From Mucilaginibacter flavus (GTDB lineage: Bacteria; Bacteroidota; Bacteroidia; Sphingobacteriales; Sphingobacteriaceae): DNA of 64,000 bases. A program made the position numbers and the translations under genes. Position 1 is the first letter of the stretch. Each line of letters starts with the position of its first letter. The DNA lies in contig NZ_JAUFPS010000026.1 in assembly GCF_030409315.1 (NCBI RefSeq), forward strand, positions 90,008 through 154,007, read 5' to 3'. Below are positions 27,388-36,800 of this stretch, in pieces. Under the pieces are notes generated by a model. That model ran no database searches. It had not been told where the DNA came from and saw nothing but the letters and a program-made list of their open reading frames with translations.

Positions 27388-28839
27388 TCAAATGGTTTTT
27401 CCTTCTTTTTTGAACTCTTTTTTTATTCCCTGTAAAATATCGTCGACAGTGATTATTTTATTTCCCCTGTTTAAAGCCATTAATGACGAGTAGTGAACCA
27501 CATTCATAATGGCACCGCCTGACAGATCATGTTGCCTTGCTATTTGTTCCAGGTGGCTGTCATCGGGAGGAGTAGATACCTTGCTGAAGGCGTTTTTCCA
27601 AATGGTTAACCTTTCCCGGCTTTGCGGCTTTTGAAAGTGAATAATTGAATTTAAACGGCGGGTAAAAGCTTCATCAACGTTGTTGCGCATATTGCTGGCC
27701 AATATTACCAGGCCGGGATAATCCTCCAGTCGTTGTAAAAGGTAGGCTACCTCCTGGTTGGCGTATTTATCGTTTGAGTCTGATATGGAGGTACGTTTGC
27801 TAAACAGCGAATCGGCCTCGTCAAAAAACAAGATCCAATTTTTATTCTCGGCTTTTTTGAAAACCTTCTCCATGTTTTTCTCGGTTTCGCCAATGTATTT
27901 GGATACCACCATAGATAGGTCAATGCGGTATACATCCAAGTTAAATAGTTTGCCTAAAAGCATAGCTGTGAGTGTTTTGCCTGTGCCGGGCGACCCATGG
28001 AACAATGCTTTGTAGCCGGGTTTCAGCTTTTTGTTCATTTCCCATTCCGTTTGTAAAATTGGCCCGTATTGCAGCCAGATGCGTATTTCATCCAATTGCT
28101 GCATGGTGTACTCATCAACCACAAGGTCGGTCCACTCCATTCCCGTTGTTAACCTTTTTGCCGGAAAATCGGGACTAAACTGGGGTTTGCGCAAATTGCC
28201 CGAGGTAAAAAAATCAACATACTCATCGGTAACGGTTATGGTGCTGCTGTAAAAAGGTTCGGTGCTGCCGCCCTGGTCCAGTTGCAGTATATTGTGAGCC
28301 AGCAAAACGTGATCGGGTTCAAATAAACGACTTAGTTTGAAGCGGTAAGTCAGGTCATTACCCGCCAATAAAAACATGGCTGTTTCTATAGTGGGGATAA
28401 AGCCGCTGTGGCGGTTGCCTTTTACACCGCCAAATTCTGTATAGCCACGCCCCAGCGCTTTATTTACCGAAAAAAAGGGGTCCAAAAAGTTGGGCTGTAC
28501 ATACGGAATAAGCGCCAGTATCAACAGCAGTCTTTCATCGGTATTTAATTTGTAATAGTTTACAAAATCGGCATAAACGGAGTGATCATTGGTAATATCC
28601 GGCACCGGGGCATCGGTTAAAATGTAGCCCATGCCCGTAGTGATGTCTTGTGCTCCCTGGTTAGCCTCACCCGATCTCTCGCGCGGAAAAAAGTCTTGTA
28701 GCTTTTTGTTAACCCGGTTTGCAAACCAGGTAATTTCGCGCGTAAGGGTATCAGCGTTGCGGTTAAGCAGGCTTACTTCGGGCCTGGGCTGTTCAGCTTC
28801 GGCCGGTGTTTGATCAATATTTTTTTTTGTCTTGCCCAT
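27388..28839 (-). CDS. eCIS AAA+ ATPase (Afp15/Pvc15-like)
   Basis: A 483-aa protein with an N-terminal helical domain and a C-terminal AAA+ module: Walker A GSPGTGKT near residue 281, Walker B WILFFDEADSLF near 340, and the sensor/arginine region ILASNMRNNVDEAFTRRLNS near 380-400. A single classical AAA+ ATPase follows the tape measure gene in almost all eCIS loci; in Pvc/Afp it is needed for cargo loading or assembly. It lies 9 bp from the tape measure gene and directly before the cargo genes, which fits a loading role. Confidence 0.92.
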   Translation of the reverse strand: MGKTKKNIDQTPAEAEQPRPEVSLLNRNADTLTREITWFANRVNKKLQDFFPRERSGEANQGAQDITTGMGYILTDAPVPDITNDHSVYADFVNYYKLNTDERLLLILALIPYVQPNFLDPFFSVNKALGRGYTEFGGVKGNRHSGFIPTIETAMFLLAGNDLTYRFKLSRLFEPDHVLLAHNILQLDQGGSTEPFYSSTITVTDEYVDFFTSGNLRKPQFSPDFPAKRLTTGMEWTDLVVDEYTMQQLDEIRIWLQYGPILQTEWEMNKKLKPGYKALFHGSPGTGKTLTAMLLGKLFNLDVYRIDLSMVVSKYIGETEKNMEKVFKKAENKNWILFFDEADSLFSKRTSISDSNDKYANQEVAYLLQRLEDYPGLVILASNMRNNVDEAFTRRLNSIIHFQKPQSRERLTIWKNAFSKVSTPPDDSHLEQIARQHDLSGGAIMNVVHYSSLMALNRGNKIITVDDILQGIKKEFKKEGKTI

Positions 28840-28848
28840 ATCTTTATA

Positions 28849-30270
28849 TTACCATTCAACAAAAATTAAATCCGGTGTCCATATTAAAGTAATGGTCGAA
28901 AAGCCCCAGGGGATGCTGTCAATCAGTACATCAAGGGTTTTTCTTTCCACTTGTAAAAGCCAGCCATTTTCTCGTCGGGTGAGTAGCCCATCGCGTTTTA
29001 TGAAACTTTCGCGCAGGCCATCAATGCTGGTGTTTTTGAGTACACTCCAGTGGGTTATCACCGCTTTTAAAAGCGATTCTGATTCGGTTATCTCTTCGTC
29101 ATTTAAAACTATATCCAGGGGGAGGGGTGTATCTGCAGGTAAGCCGCACAGTATTTTTTCAAATACCAGCGAATACTCCGGCGCATTCTTTTGCCCGGTT
29201 GCCAAAAACTTTAACAGGTGTACTGCCCTGAATGTAGCTGCCATATTGCTCCATTCCTTGCCGTTCAACAAATTCAGCTGCGTAAAAAAAGGTTTTAAAA
29301 AAGGGGCAAGCAAAACAATGCCGGCGTACTTAACCGCATATTTTAGAATATCATCTGCCGTTGTCCGTAAGTCTGGGGATGATTGCGTAGAAGGATCGTT
29401 TTGGGCACCCTGTTCAGCATTCGCGCTAATCGGGGTTTCGGCCTGGCTTATGCCGGTAATATTGGTCAGTTGGCCAGTAACCTCCTGCGCAAAGGTTGGG
29501 TTTGTTTTAAAAACGTATTCAATATGCTGATGAAATACCTGCTGTAAAGTATTAACACTTGCGCTGTAGGCAAATATAGCGGGCGCGTTTGTGATGGTGA
29601 TGTTATTTACGTTGCTAAACTCCTTGAGGGTTTCGACGTCCGGGAAATCGGCAACGGCACTCCCCGGTGCTGTTAATTTGTTTACAATTTGCGTTACCCA
29701 GGATAAAAAAACTTCCTGTGCCTTCTTGAGCTCGTCTGATAAGCTGATAACAATTTCTTTTGAGGTTTCATTGAATTGCCATGCCAGCCTTTTCCATATA
29801 TTTTGGTTTGATTTTACCTGGATAAAAAAGCTTTTCAATACCTCGGCATGGTTAGCAGCCACGTTTTGGAATGCGTCGTTTATATCGATAGCGTCTTCAT
29901 CGGCAAACCAGGGCAACGCGCCGTTGGATAGGAAATACAAAAGCATTTCGGTATCTGATACCAATCGCGATATCATCCTGTTTTGTGGCGGGATTGCTGC
30001 CAGTTGTTTGGCTAACTCGGTCTGGAGTTTCTGACGAAATACAATTTTGAAATCGGTGCCGAAAGTATGCGGGCTAAATGAACCCATCTCCACTTCTATC
30101 CTGTCAATTTTTATTGATTCATCTATGCCTACGGCTTCAGAACACACATCGTCAATAATCTGCGCGATCTCTTGTTGAACCGTCTGCGCAAAATTTTGAC
30201 GCAGGTTTAACGATAGCTCTTCATCAGAACATAGTACATCAAATTGCAGCCGGTTTACCACATGTGTCAT
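28849..30270 (-). CDS. eCIS tape measure protein (CIS_TMP, Afp14-like)
   Basis: A 473-aa mostly helical protein. The N-terminus (VNRLQFDVLCSDEELSLNLRQN) and the segment IDRIEVEMGSF are typical of the contractile-injection-system tape measure family, which sets tube and sheath length. An internal LSNGALPWF segment resembles the short repeated motif of this family, and a second helical half follows. Its ATG overlaps the stop of the upstream baseplate gene by 4 bp. The modest length would predict a particle in the usual eCIS size range, which is inference. Confidence 0.85.
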   Translation of the reverse strand: MTHVVNRLQFDVLCSDEELSLNLRQNFAQTVQQEIAQIIDDVCSEAVGIDESIKIDRIEVEMGSFSPHTFGTDFKIVFRQKLQTELAKQLAAIPPQNRMISRLVSDTEMLLYFLSNGALPWFADEDAIDINDAFQNVAANHAEVLKSFFIQVKSNQNIWKRLAWQFNETSKEIVISLSDELKKAQEVFLSWVTQIVNKLTAPGSAVADFPDVETLKEFSNVNNITITNAPAIFAYSASVNTLQQVFHQHIEYVFKTNPTFAQEVTGQLTNITGISQAETPISANAEQGAQNDPSTQSSPDLRTTADDILKYAVKYAGIVLLAPFLKPFFTQLNLLNGKEWSNMAATFRAVHLLKFLATGQKNAPEYSLVFEKILCGLPADTPLPLDIVLNDEEITESESLLKAVITHWSVLKNTSIDGLRESFIKRDGLLTRRENGWLLQVERKTLDVLIDSIPWGFSTITLIWTPDLIFVEW

Positions 30271-33200
30271 TTACCAACAGTTAAATTAGGTGGGTTAGAA
30301 ACCACGCTTTCATGCGCGCAGTCGTCGGTACAAACGCCGCATGGCACCAACGAGTTAATAACATCTACCAACGGATTTACCACATCATAATCTGGTACTT
30401 CTGTTTGTGCCATTTCAACCAGCCAGTCGCTGTAGGCTTTTTCAAAACGTTGCATTTCTTCAATGCCTACCCACATTACTCGTGTAATAACATGGGCGGG
30501 CGACTCAGATATGATAGTTTTTTCAACCAGGTTTCTGAACGATGGATTACGAAGGCGTTTTGGCCAGCAAGGCAAAACAACGGTAGTATGGAATGAATAC
30601 GGATCGGTTGAGGCATCGCAGGCATAGCTATTGCAATACAGGTAAAGGCGGTAACCAAAATAATCCATCAATACGGCTATCTCTTTTTCAATGTCAAAGG
30701 TATCGGGCGTATCGGTGCTTTTGTTAAACAGGTAAAGGCTTTGCGCCAAGACCTCGCCCTTTGCACCGGTTATGATAAAGCCATATTTGGCCGGGTTTTC
30801 ATTATCGGCAACTATCTGGTAGTTTACCCGTTCTGAGCCAAATTCACGCAGATCATTGATGCGCTGAATCAAATCCTCATATCGTCTGAATTTCAGTAAC
30901 ATTGGGTTGGTACCATCCAGGTAAACTTTTTGGTAGAGGATAGATTTTGCAGGTAGGTTATCGCCTGGCTGCGTAACATTGTCTTCAATAGCGGGCCTTA
31001 CATACTGTAGTACCCAGGGCATATTGTCGTAACATTTCGCGGCTGGTATGCGGGTTATTTTTTTGATGTAAGGCGGCTGGGTAATTTGTTCATCGTCGGT
31101 AGCGTTTAAATCGCAGCTATTGAGGCAAATATCCAAAAAGCTAACCGGCTCATCGCTTCCTGTTTCGTCAACTACTTCATCCAGTTTGGGGCGCAGCAAA
31201 ATATGTTCAACCATGTGCATCCCTTCATTGGCGTTAATATGCCTCATTAACTTTTCCAGCTTGTTGAAGGCTTCATCGCGGTCGCTCTTTTTAGCAAACG
31301 TTTCGCTGGTGCCTAACAATACCGCCGTTGCGGGGTCGGTGCTGTCATATAGCTCAAACCAAAACTTACCCACAAGGCCCGCAGCTTTGCGGCTACGTGA
31401 TTTTACTTCATCGCTGAATTTAAAATAGGTGCGATCATCGGCATGCTCCAGGATATCTTCCATCAACAGTTCGGTGCAACAGCCCTGCATTACTTCAACA
31501 CTGGTAAAAATTACCGTGTTGTTTTCCTGCGGATCAACTATTTTAATAACATTTAGGGGCACACCTGTTTTGGTTAGTTTTTGTTTAGGTGGGGTGCTGG
31601 TATCGTCCTGTACCATCAACGGTTCGCTCATCAGGAAGGTTGGTACAAGCGACCGGCGGTTTACATTATCAAAGCCTAAAAGCCTCCCTATGCGGCGTTC
31701 GGCACCAGATACGTTGCCAGAATCCCAGGTTTTTGGCAAGGCGTAGTTATATGCCTGGGCCCTGTCGGTGCTGATGCGTTCGTACTCGCCTTTTTTCAGG
31801 ATGCGGGTTTTATCGCCAATTAGTTTGGCATCGGCGTTTTTGGGGTCCATCCATTTCATCAGGGTCTCATAATCGGTGAGGTCTTCACTAAAACGGGCCA
31901 GCATATGATCAAGAAAATCATTGCGGCGTTCCCTGAATAAATCATGATTTTCGGTAAGCCCTTTAACCACTTTTTCAAAATCCTTTACTATCAGGTCGAA
32001 GTTTTTTGGTCCGTGGTTGTTTTTATCAATCAACAGCTGATTTAAATTCTCTATTTCGGTAAGCGCGGTGGTAAAATAGGTATGTCGAGGCTCGTCATCA
32101 AACCTAAACAGCTCGCGCAGATGGTTTAATTGTACCAGGTAATCTTTCAATACCTGTTCAAAAAAAAGCAGGTAGCCGCCAAGTTGCAGCGCCTGTACGG
32201 TACGCCCCTCATCGGCATTGGCCGGCAAGCCGCCCCGTTCACTAACGCCATACGTCATCGGCAACGAGTAGGTAACGGGGTAATAATCTTCCAGGTCCAT
32301 ATATTCGCCGTTTGGTACAGCAAAATCAAGCTCGGCACCTATTAGCTTATACTTACGTTCGGCGGCTTTCATGTTGGTAAAAAGCCGGAGCATTTTATCG
32401 GGCTTGCGGTCATTGTTACTACCGGTGTTATAGGTAATAAACTGGCGTTCCTTACAAAATAATACCTGTGATTTAGCCGGTTGAATCCTTGCAATTTTAC
32501 GGGCGCTTTGCAGATAATCAACCCAGGCGTCAAAATATTGATTGCCCGATGTTTTAGTATCGGTAGCACCGGTAAACGGCAGGTGCAGGTAAGTAATGCC
32601 CTTAATGCCAGGGATGTTGGAAATATCGGATATCAATTCTGATAACATGATATTGCGAAACAGATCGGTTTTCTCAAGATCTGCAGTGTCAATAAATCCG
32701 TGTTGCAAAGCCGGGCCTTCAAATATTTCATCCACCTCGTAATTTTTATCCAGCATTTGAGGTATGGTATAAAACGGTACCGATGGCGTGAAATATTTAT
32801 AGATGGTAAAAAACAGCTGCGCCAAAACCTGGTCGGGGTCGGCATATTCTTCTAAAACTATAGAGGCGCCTATCCCAAAATCTTCGTATTCTACGGCTTC
32901 GATGCTTAAGAAATCTTCGCACAGGTTGCGGTTTGCGGCTAATTTGTCAATAACCAATTGCCGTACTTCTTCGCGTTTGCCTGCGTCAATAACATCCTCC
33001 TCGTATTCTACCATTACGTTGTACAAGCCTTCCAGTTCCACAATTTCGGGAGGTACAAACGATGTATTTCTGGCGTCGGTTATCTCTTCCAGTAAAATGT
33101 TTTTTTCGTCGGTTAAACGAGCTATTTCGGTGGTTAATTTTTCCTGGGCTATATAGTCGGTATCCGGCGGAGGGGGCAGCGCGTTCAGCGCCGCGGTTTT

Positions 33201-33776
33201 GGCATCTAAGTCTGCCTGTAGCTTAGTCAGGGCATCTTCCAGTTGTGTAAGTTTCTCAGCGCGTGCAGCTTGCGCGGCCGGGACGGTTACCTGGTTAAGG
33301 CCTAATTTGCCGTAGCAAACCTCTTCTTCCTTATCTTCACAATCGCAATCATAATTCACCCTTTTTTCAAAGGTGTTATAGTCAATCCAGATGGGGACCT
33401 CGTAATCCTTGCTAATGGTAAGCCATGCATTGCGTACGCCTTCAATATCAATGATCAGCTTACGGTAATCATTAATAGTAAGAGCGGCATTGTGCAAAAT
33501 ATGCTTGGCGGTGTAAAAAATCTCTTTCCAGGTATTGTTGGTTAGTTGCTCTGGCGCCAACAGGTCTTTAATATCAAAATCGGTGCGGTACGAAAGATCG
33601 GTGATGGCATAGCATACGGCCTCCAAAATGGTGATACCCGGATCTGAATTATTATAGTTTGTCCAGATGTCGCTGCCCAATTGTTCAATCAGTTTAATTC
33701 CCTGTGAACGCAATGCCTGGTAATCTTCGGCTGGCAGAAGCGGATTTGCCTTTATTAATGAAACTGGAGTTAGCAT
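30267..33776 (-). CDS. Large eCIS baseplate protein (Afp12-like)
   Basis: An 1169-aa protein. The start resembles baseplate components of Bacteroidota eCIS: IEQLGSDIWTNYNNSDPGITILEAVCYAITDLSYRTDF, read as the SDPGITILE motif that wedge proteins share. About residues 165-240 are a predicted coiled coil inserted in the fold, preceded by a Cys-rich patch (DCDCEDKEEEVCYG, about 143). It follows the Afp11-like gene by 42 bp and precedes the tape measure gene, the normal place for the second wedge protein. It would form the wedge/ring that holds the spike and starts the sheath. Confidence 0.82.
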   Translation of the reverse strand: MLTPVSLIKANPLLPAEDYQALRSQGIKLIEQLGSDIWTNYNNSDPGITILEAVCYAITDLSYRTDFDIKDLLAPEQLTNNTWKEIFYTAKHILHNAALTINDYRKLIIDIEGVRNAWLTISKDYEVPIWIDYNTFEKRVNYDCDCEDKEEEVCYGKLGLNQVTVPAAQAARAEKLTQLEDALTKLQADLDAKTAALNALPPPPDTDYIAQEKLTTEIARLTDEKNILLEEITDARNTSFVPPEIVELEGLYNVMVEYEEDVIDAGKREEVRQLVIDKLAANRNLCEDFLSIEAVEYEDFGIGASIVLEEYADPDQVLAQLFFTIYKYFTPSVPFYTIPQMLDKNYEVDEIFEGPALQHGFIDTADLEKTDLFRNIMLSELISDISNIPGIKGITYLHLPFTGATDTKTSGNQYFDAWVDYLQSARKIARIQPAKSQVLFCKERQFITYNTGSNNDRKPDKMLRLFTNMKAAERKYKLIGAELDFAVPNGEYMDLEDYYPVTYSLPMTYGVSERGGLPANADEGRTVQALQLGGYLLFFEQVLKDYLVQLNHLRELFRFDDEPRHTYFTTALTEIENLNQLLIDKNNHGPKNFDLIVKDFEKVVKGLTENHDLFRERRNDFLDHMLARFSEDLTDYETLMKWMDPKNADAKLIGDKTRILKKGEYERISTDRAQAYNYALPKTWDSGNVSGAERRIGRLLGFDNVNRRSLVPTFLMSEPLMVQDDTSTPPKQKLTKTGVPLNVIKIVDPQENNTVIFTSVEVMQGCCTELLMEDILEHADDRTYFKFSDEVKSRSRKAAGLVGKFWFELYDSTDPATAVLLGTSETFAKKSDRDEAFNKLEKLMRHINANEGMHMVEHILLRPKLDEVVDETGSDEPVSFLDICLNSCDLNATDDEQITQPPYIKKITRIPAAKCYDNMPWVLQYVRPAIEDNVTQPGDNLPAKSILYQKVYLDGTNPMLLKFRRYEDLIQRINDLREFGSERVNYQIVADNENPAKYGFIITGAKGEVLAQSLYLFNKSTDTPDTFDIEKEIAVLMDYFGYRLYLYCNSYACDASTDPYSFHTTVVLPCWPKRLRNPSFRNLVEKTIISESPAHVITRVMWVGIEEMQRFEKAYSDWLVEMAQTEVPDYDVVNPLVDVINSLVPCGVCTDDCAHESVVSNPPNLTVGK

Positions 33777-33818
33777 AGGAATAGATTTTATAGATACTTA
33801 CAGATCGATTGGTTATGG

Positions 33819-36800
33819 TTATGATTTTTTATCGTTTGAAGATTGATCATCTGCCGGAGGCAAGGCCTTGTTCTCTGGTTCCGGGTCAACTTGCGCCGAA
33901 CCCGAAGATTTGCCTTTAACTACGTTTTTAATAAAATCTTCTGCTTTTTTAACTGCCGCGATGCCCTTTTCGGCAATGTTTTTGGTTTGCGCGCCCAATA
34001 ATTTAGCCGAGTTTTCGATGGTTTCTTCTATCGTATTGTGCTTATGTTCGGCAACTGGCGCTTCCTCAGGAGCAACTTCTTTTACCTCATCGGTATTAGG
34101 CGTATCATCCACGGTAGCTGCAAACGGTTTTCCTTCTCCAGTGGGAGCTGGTATTGCTACCGCGCCGGGCGCGGATGCCGGGGCAGGCGCGGGGCTTGTA
34201 GTGGTTTCAACAACAACCGGCGGAGGAAAGTGGATTGGCAACGGTGCTTTTATCAGCAGTTTTTCGCAAACGGTTAATTGCTTCGGCTCTTCATAAAGCA
34301 GTATAATATGTTTTGGTGCCGATACTAACAACGACATCTGGGTTGAAGGCTCTGCAATTACATCGCCCACAAAATAACCTTGGTTTTTCAAAAATGCTTC
34401 AATATCGTTGCAACTGGATACCTGGTTTAAGTCGGTTACAAAGTTTTCTGCGGTAACCGCGGTTGTATCAGCTGTATCGGGCACGCAACATTCGTCGCGG
34501 CAAACGCCCATTAAAAAGTCGGTGATAAAATCAACGTAGCTGCGTTGCTGTATAAAATTGATTATAGCCGAAGCGTATATTTTTTTGCCAAAATCGGCCT
34601 CAATGCCATCATTAAATGCCCAGGGGGTAAGGTATTGAACAATTTCCTCGTTCAGTTTTTGCAGATAGTAACCTTTATCTATTCCGCTTAAAAACTTCAC
34701 CCTAAAAAATACAATCACTTGCTCGTAAACCGGGTTTTTGGCATGCACGGTTACAAAGGGGGAGGTTAATGGGGTTAAAAACTTTACTATCTCAATAAGG
34801 GTTAACCTGCTTGTTTTAGGTTGTAGCGGATTTGCGGCGTTATCGTTTTTAAGATTAGGAACCGGCACCAGTAAAACATTGGCCGATGATTTAACCGGAC
34901 CGCAGCATTTGGTTTTTACCAAATGATCAACATTGCGTTCGGTCATTAAAGCCGGAGGATCGGGGCATAAACATGCGGGGTCAACATTGGGGATACATTT
35001 TACCTTAAATACCTGCGGAAATTGCTCAAGCACCAGGCGCTCATAATCCCATGGCGTTACCGCGCGTTTTTTGTGTCTTAGCCTTTCGCTTACGCGGGTA
35101 TAGTATTCTTTTCCCTGCTCCTTGTGTTTACCATCAAATGATGCATAAGGTTGCGTTACACTTTTCACCTGCGCAACGGCTACAGATAATTTGCTGATAC
35201 TCCCGGCAGGTAACGCGTTATCATAATGTGCGGGACTGTTGCCCTGGTCATAAAAAACAACTTCGGCTGCCTGGGCAATTACATCAATCAATTGCGGAAT
35301 ACGATTGGATTGGTTGGTGACACTCGCACAAAACCAATATAAGCCATCTTTAACTATGGTATGGTTATCATTAGCATCGGCCGGAACATTCAGCTTAACA
35401 ATGCCGGTGGTTTGGAAGCCGTAGGTACTGTCTGATAAAAGGTCCTCTGCTTCCAGCGGCCTCCATTCATTATAAATCAGGTACGACCAATTGATTACCG
35501 GCGGATCATCATCCTCATCGACAGCACTTCCCGGTGCAAATTCAAAAAGTAATGATAGTGTTTGCAACGGCTGCAATTTTTCAAGGCCGATGTATAGCAG
35601 GCCTTCTTCCTGCACGGTGTTGGAATACTGGTTATTACCGCCTTTAATTCTTTTGTTTAAGCCGCTGGCATCATATATTAATCTGTCCAGTGTTTCGTCG
35701 CCAGTGTATTGGGCCGATCTGATGAATAGCTCGGTACGTATGTCTGATACTTTTCCTGAAGCGATGTCATTATAAACCGCGGTTGGGTTTAAAAAGGTAA
35801 ACTGGGGCAAAAGAATGTTTTTTGCATCAACCATTAACGGCTTTTGCTGCAATAACAATTGTTTGTTTACGGTTTCGGTGCTTGCCGGGGTAATATAAGT
35901 TTCAACAGTGCCAAACGGATAAATATGAAAAAACTGGTCGACCTTAGGATCGAGCGCGGTTAATACCGATTGGTAACTCAATGAGATACCCTGTATCTGA
36001 AATTTGGGTGCATCTTGTACTAACGACTGGATATCATCATCAAAAGTAGCCTGGTTATCAATCCTGATAAAGTTTTTATACGCGCTTATATCATAACCAG
36101 TGTAGTGTTCAATGGGCAAACGATCAAGGCTTATTGGATAATGATAGTAGGCTACTGCCGACTCCTTAATTTGATTAAGCTCAACGGCTTGCCCGGCATC
36201 TTCTTTGTTGGCTACGTTTAATATATTAAACGTAAGGCTGTTAGTGGTGAATGTTTGGCCATAATGGTCAACCAACTGTTTCCAGTTGTTTCGGGCAAGC
36301 ACGCTGACAGTATATGGGAAATAGTAATTAGAATCCGGTACCTCGGGAATAGACTTGGTTATATTTACCGTGAGTTGCCCCAGGGGTTTATTAAATACCT
36401 CGTCGCTTTCAACATAAAATGACATGCCCTGGTAAGGCACTTTGGTAAACGGATCAAACGGTTTGCCCGGGGTTACCAGCCCGCTATCGGTTTGTATGTT
36501 AATCTTTTTCAGGCCATCGTTGTTAATATCCTGACCTTTGTTATTTAGACCGTTGATGGAGCCCACCTGTACAGCTATCGATAACTTATCAACCGTTAAG
36601 TCGTGGAAAAAGCTTGTTGGAAAGCCAAGGCCCGATCCTATTAAAACCTGCACAACCGGGTACTCGGTTTGGTAGCTGCCTGTGTGGGTTTTGGTGTTAA
36701 AGGCCACAATACCTTGTTCTGCTATTGGCATAAAAATGTAGAGTGCTCCAATTCCTGGCTTGCCGTTTTCATCATTTTCCTGAGCAAGAAAAAAGCCGCT

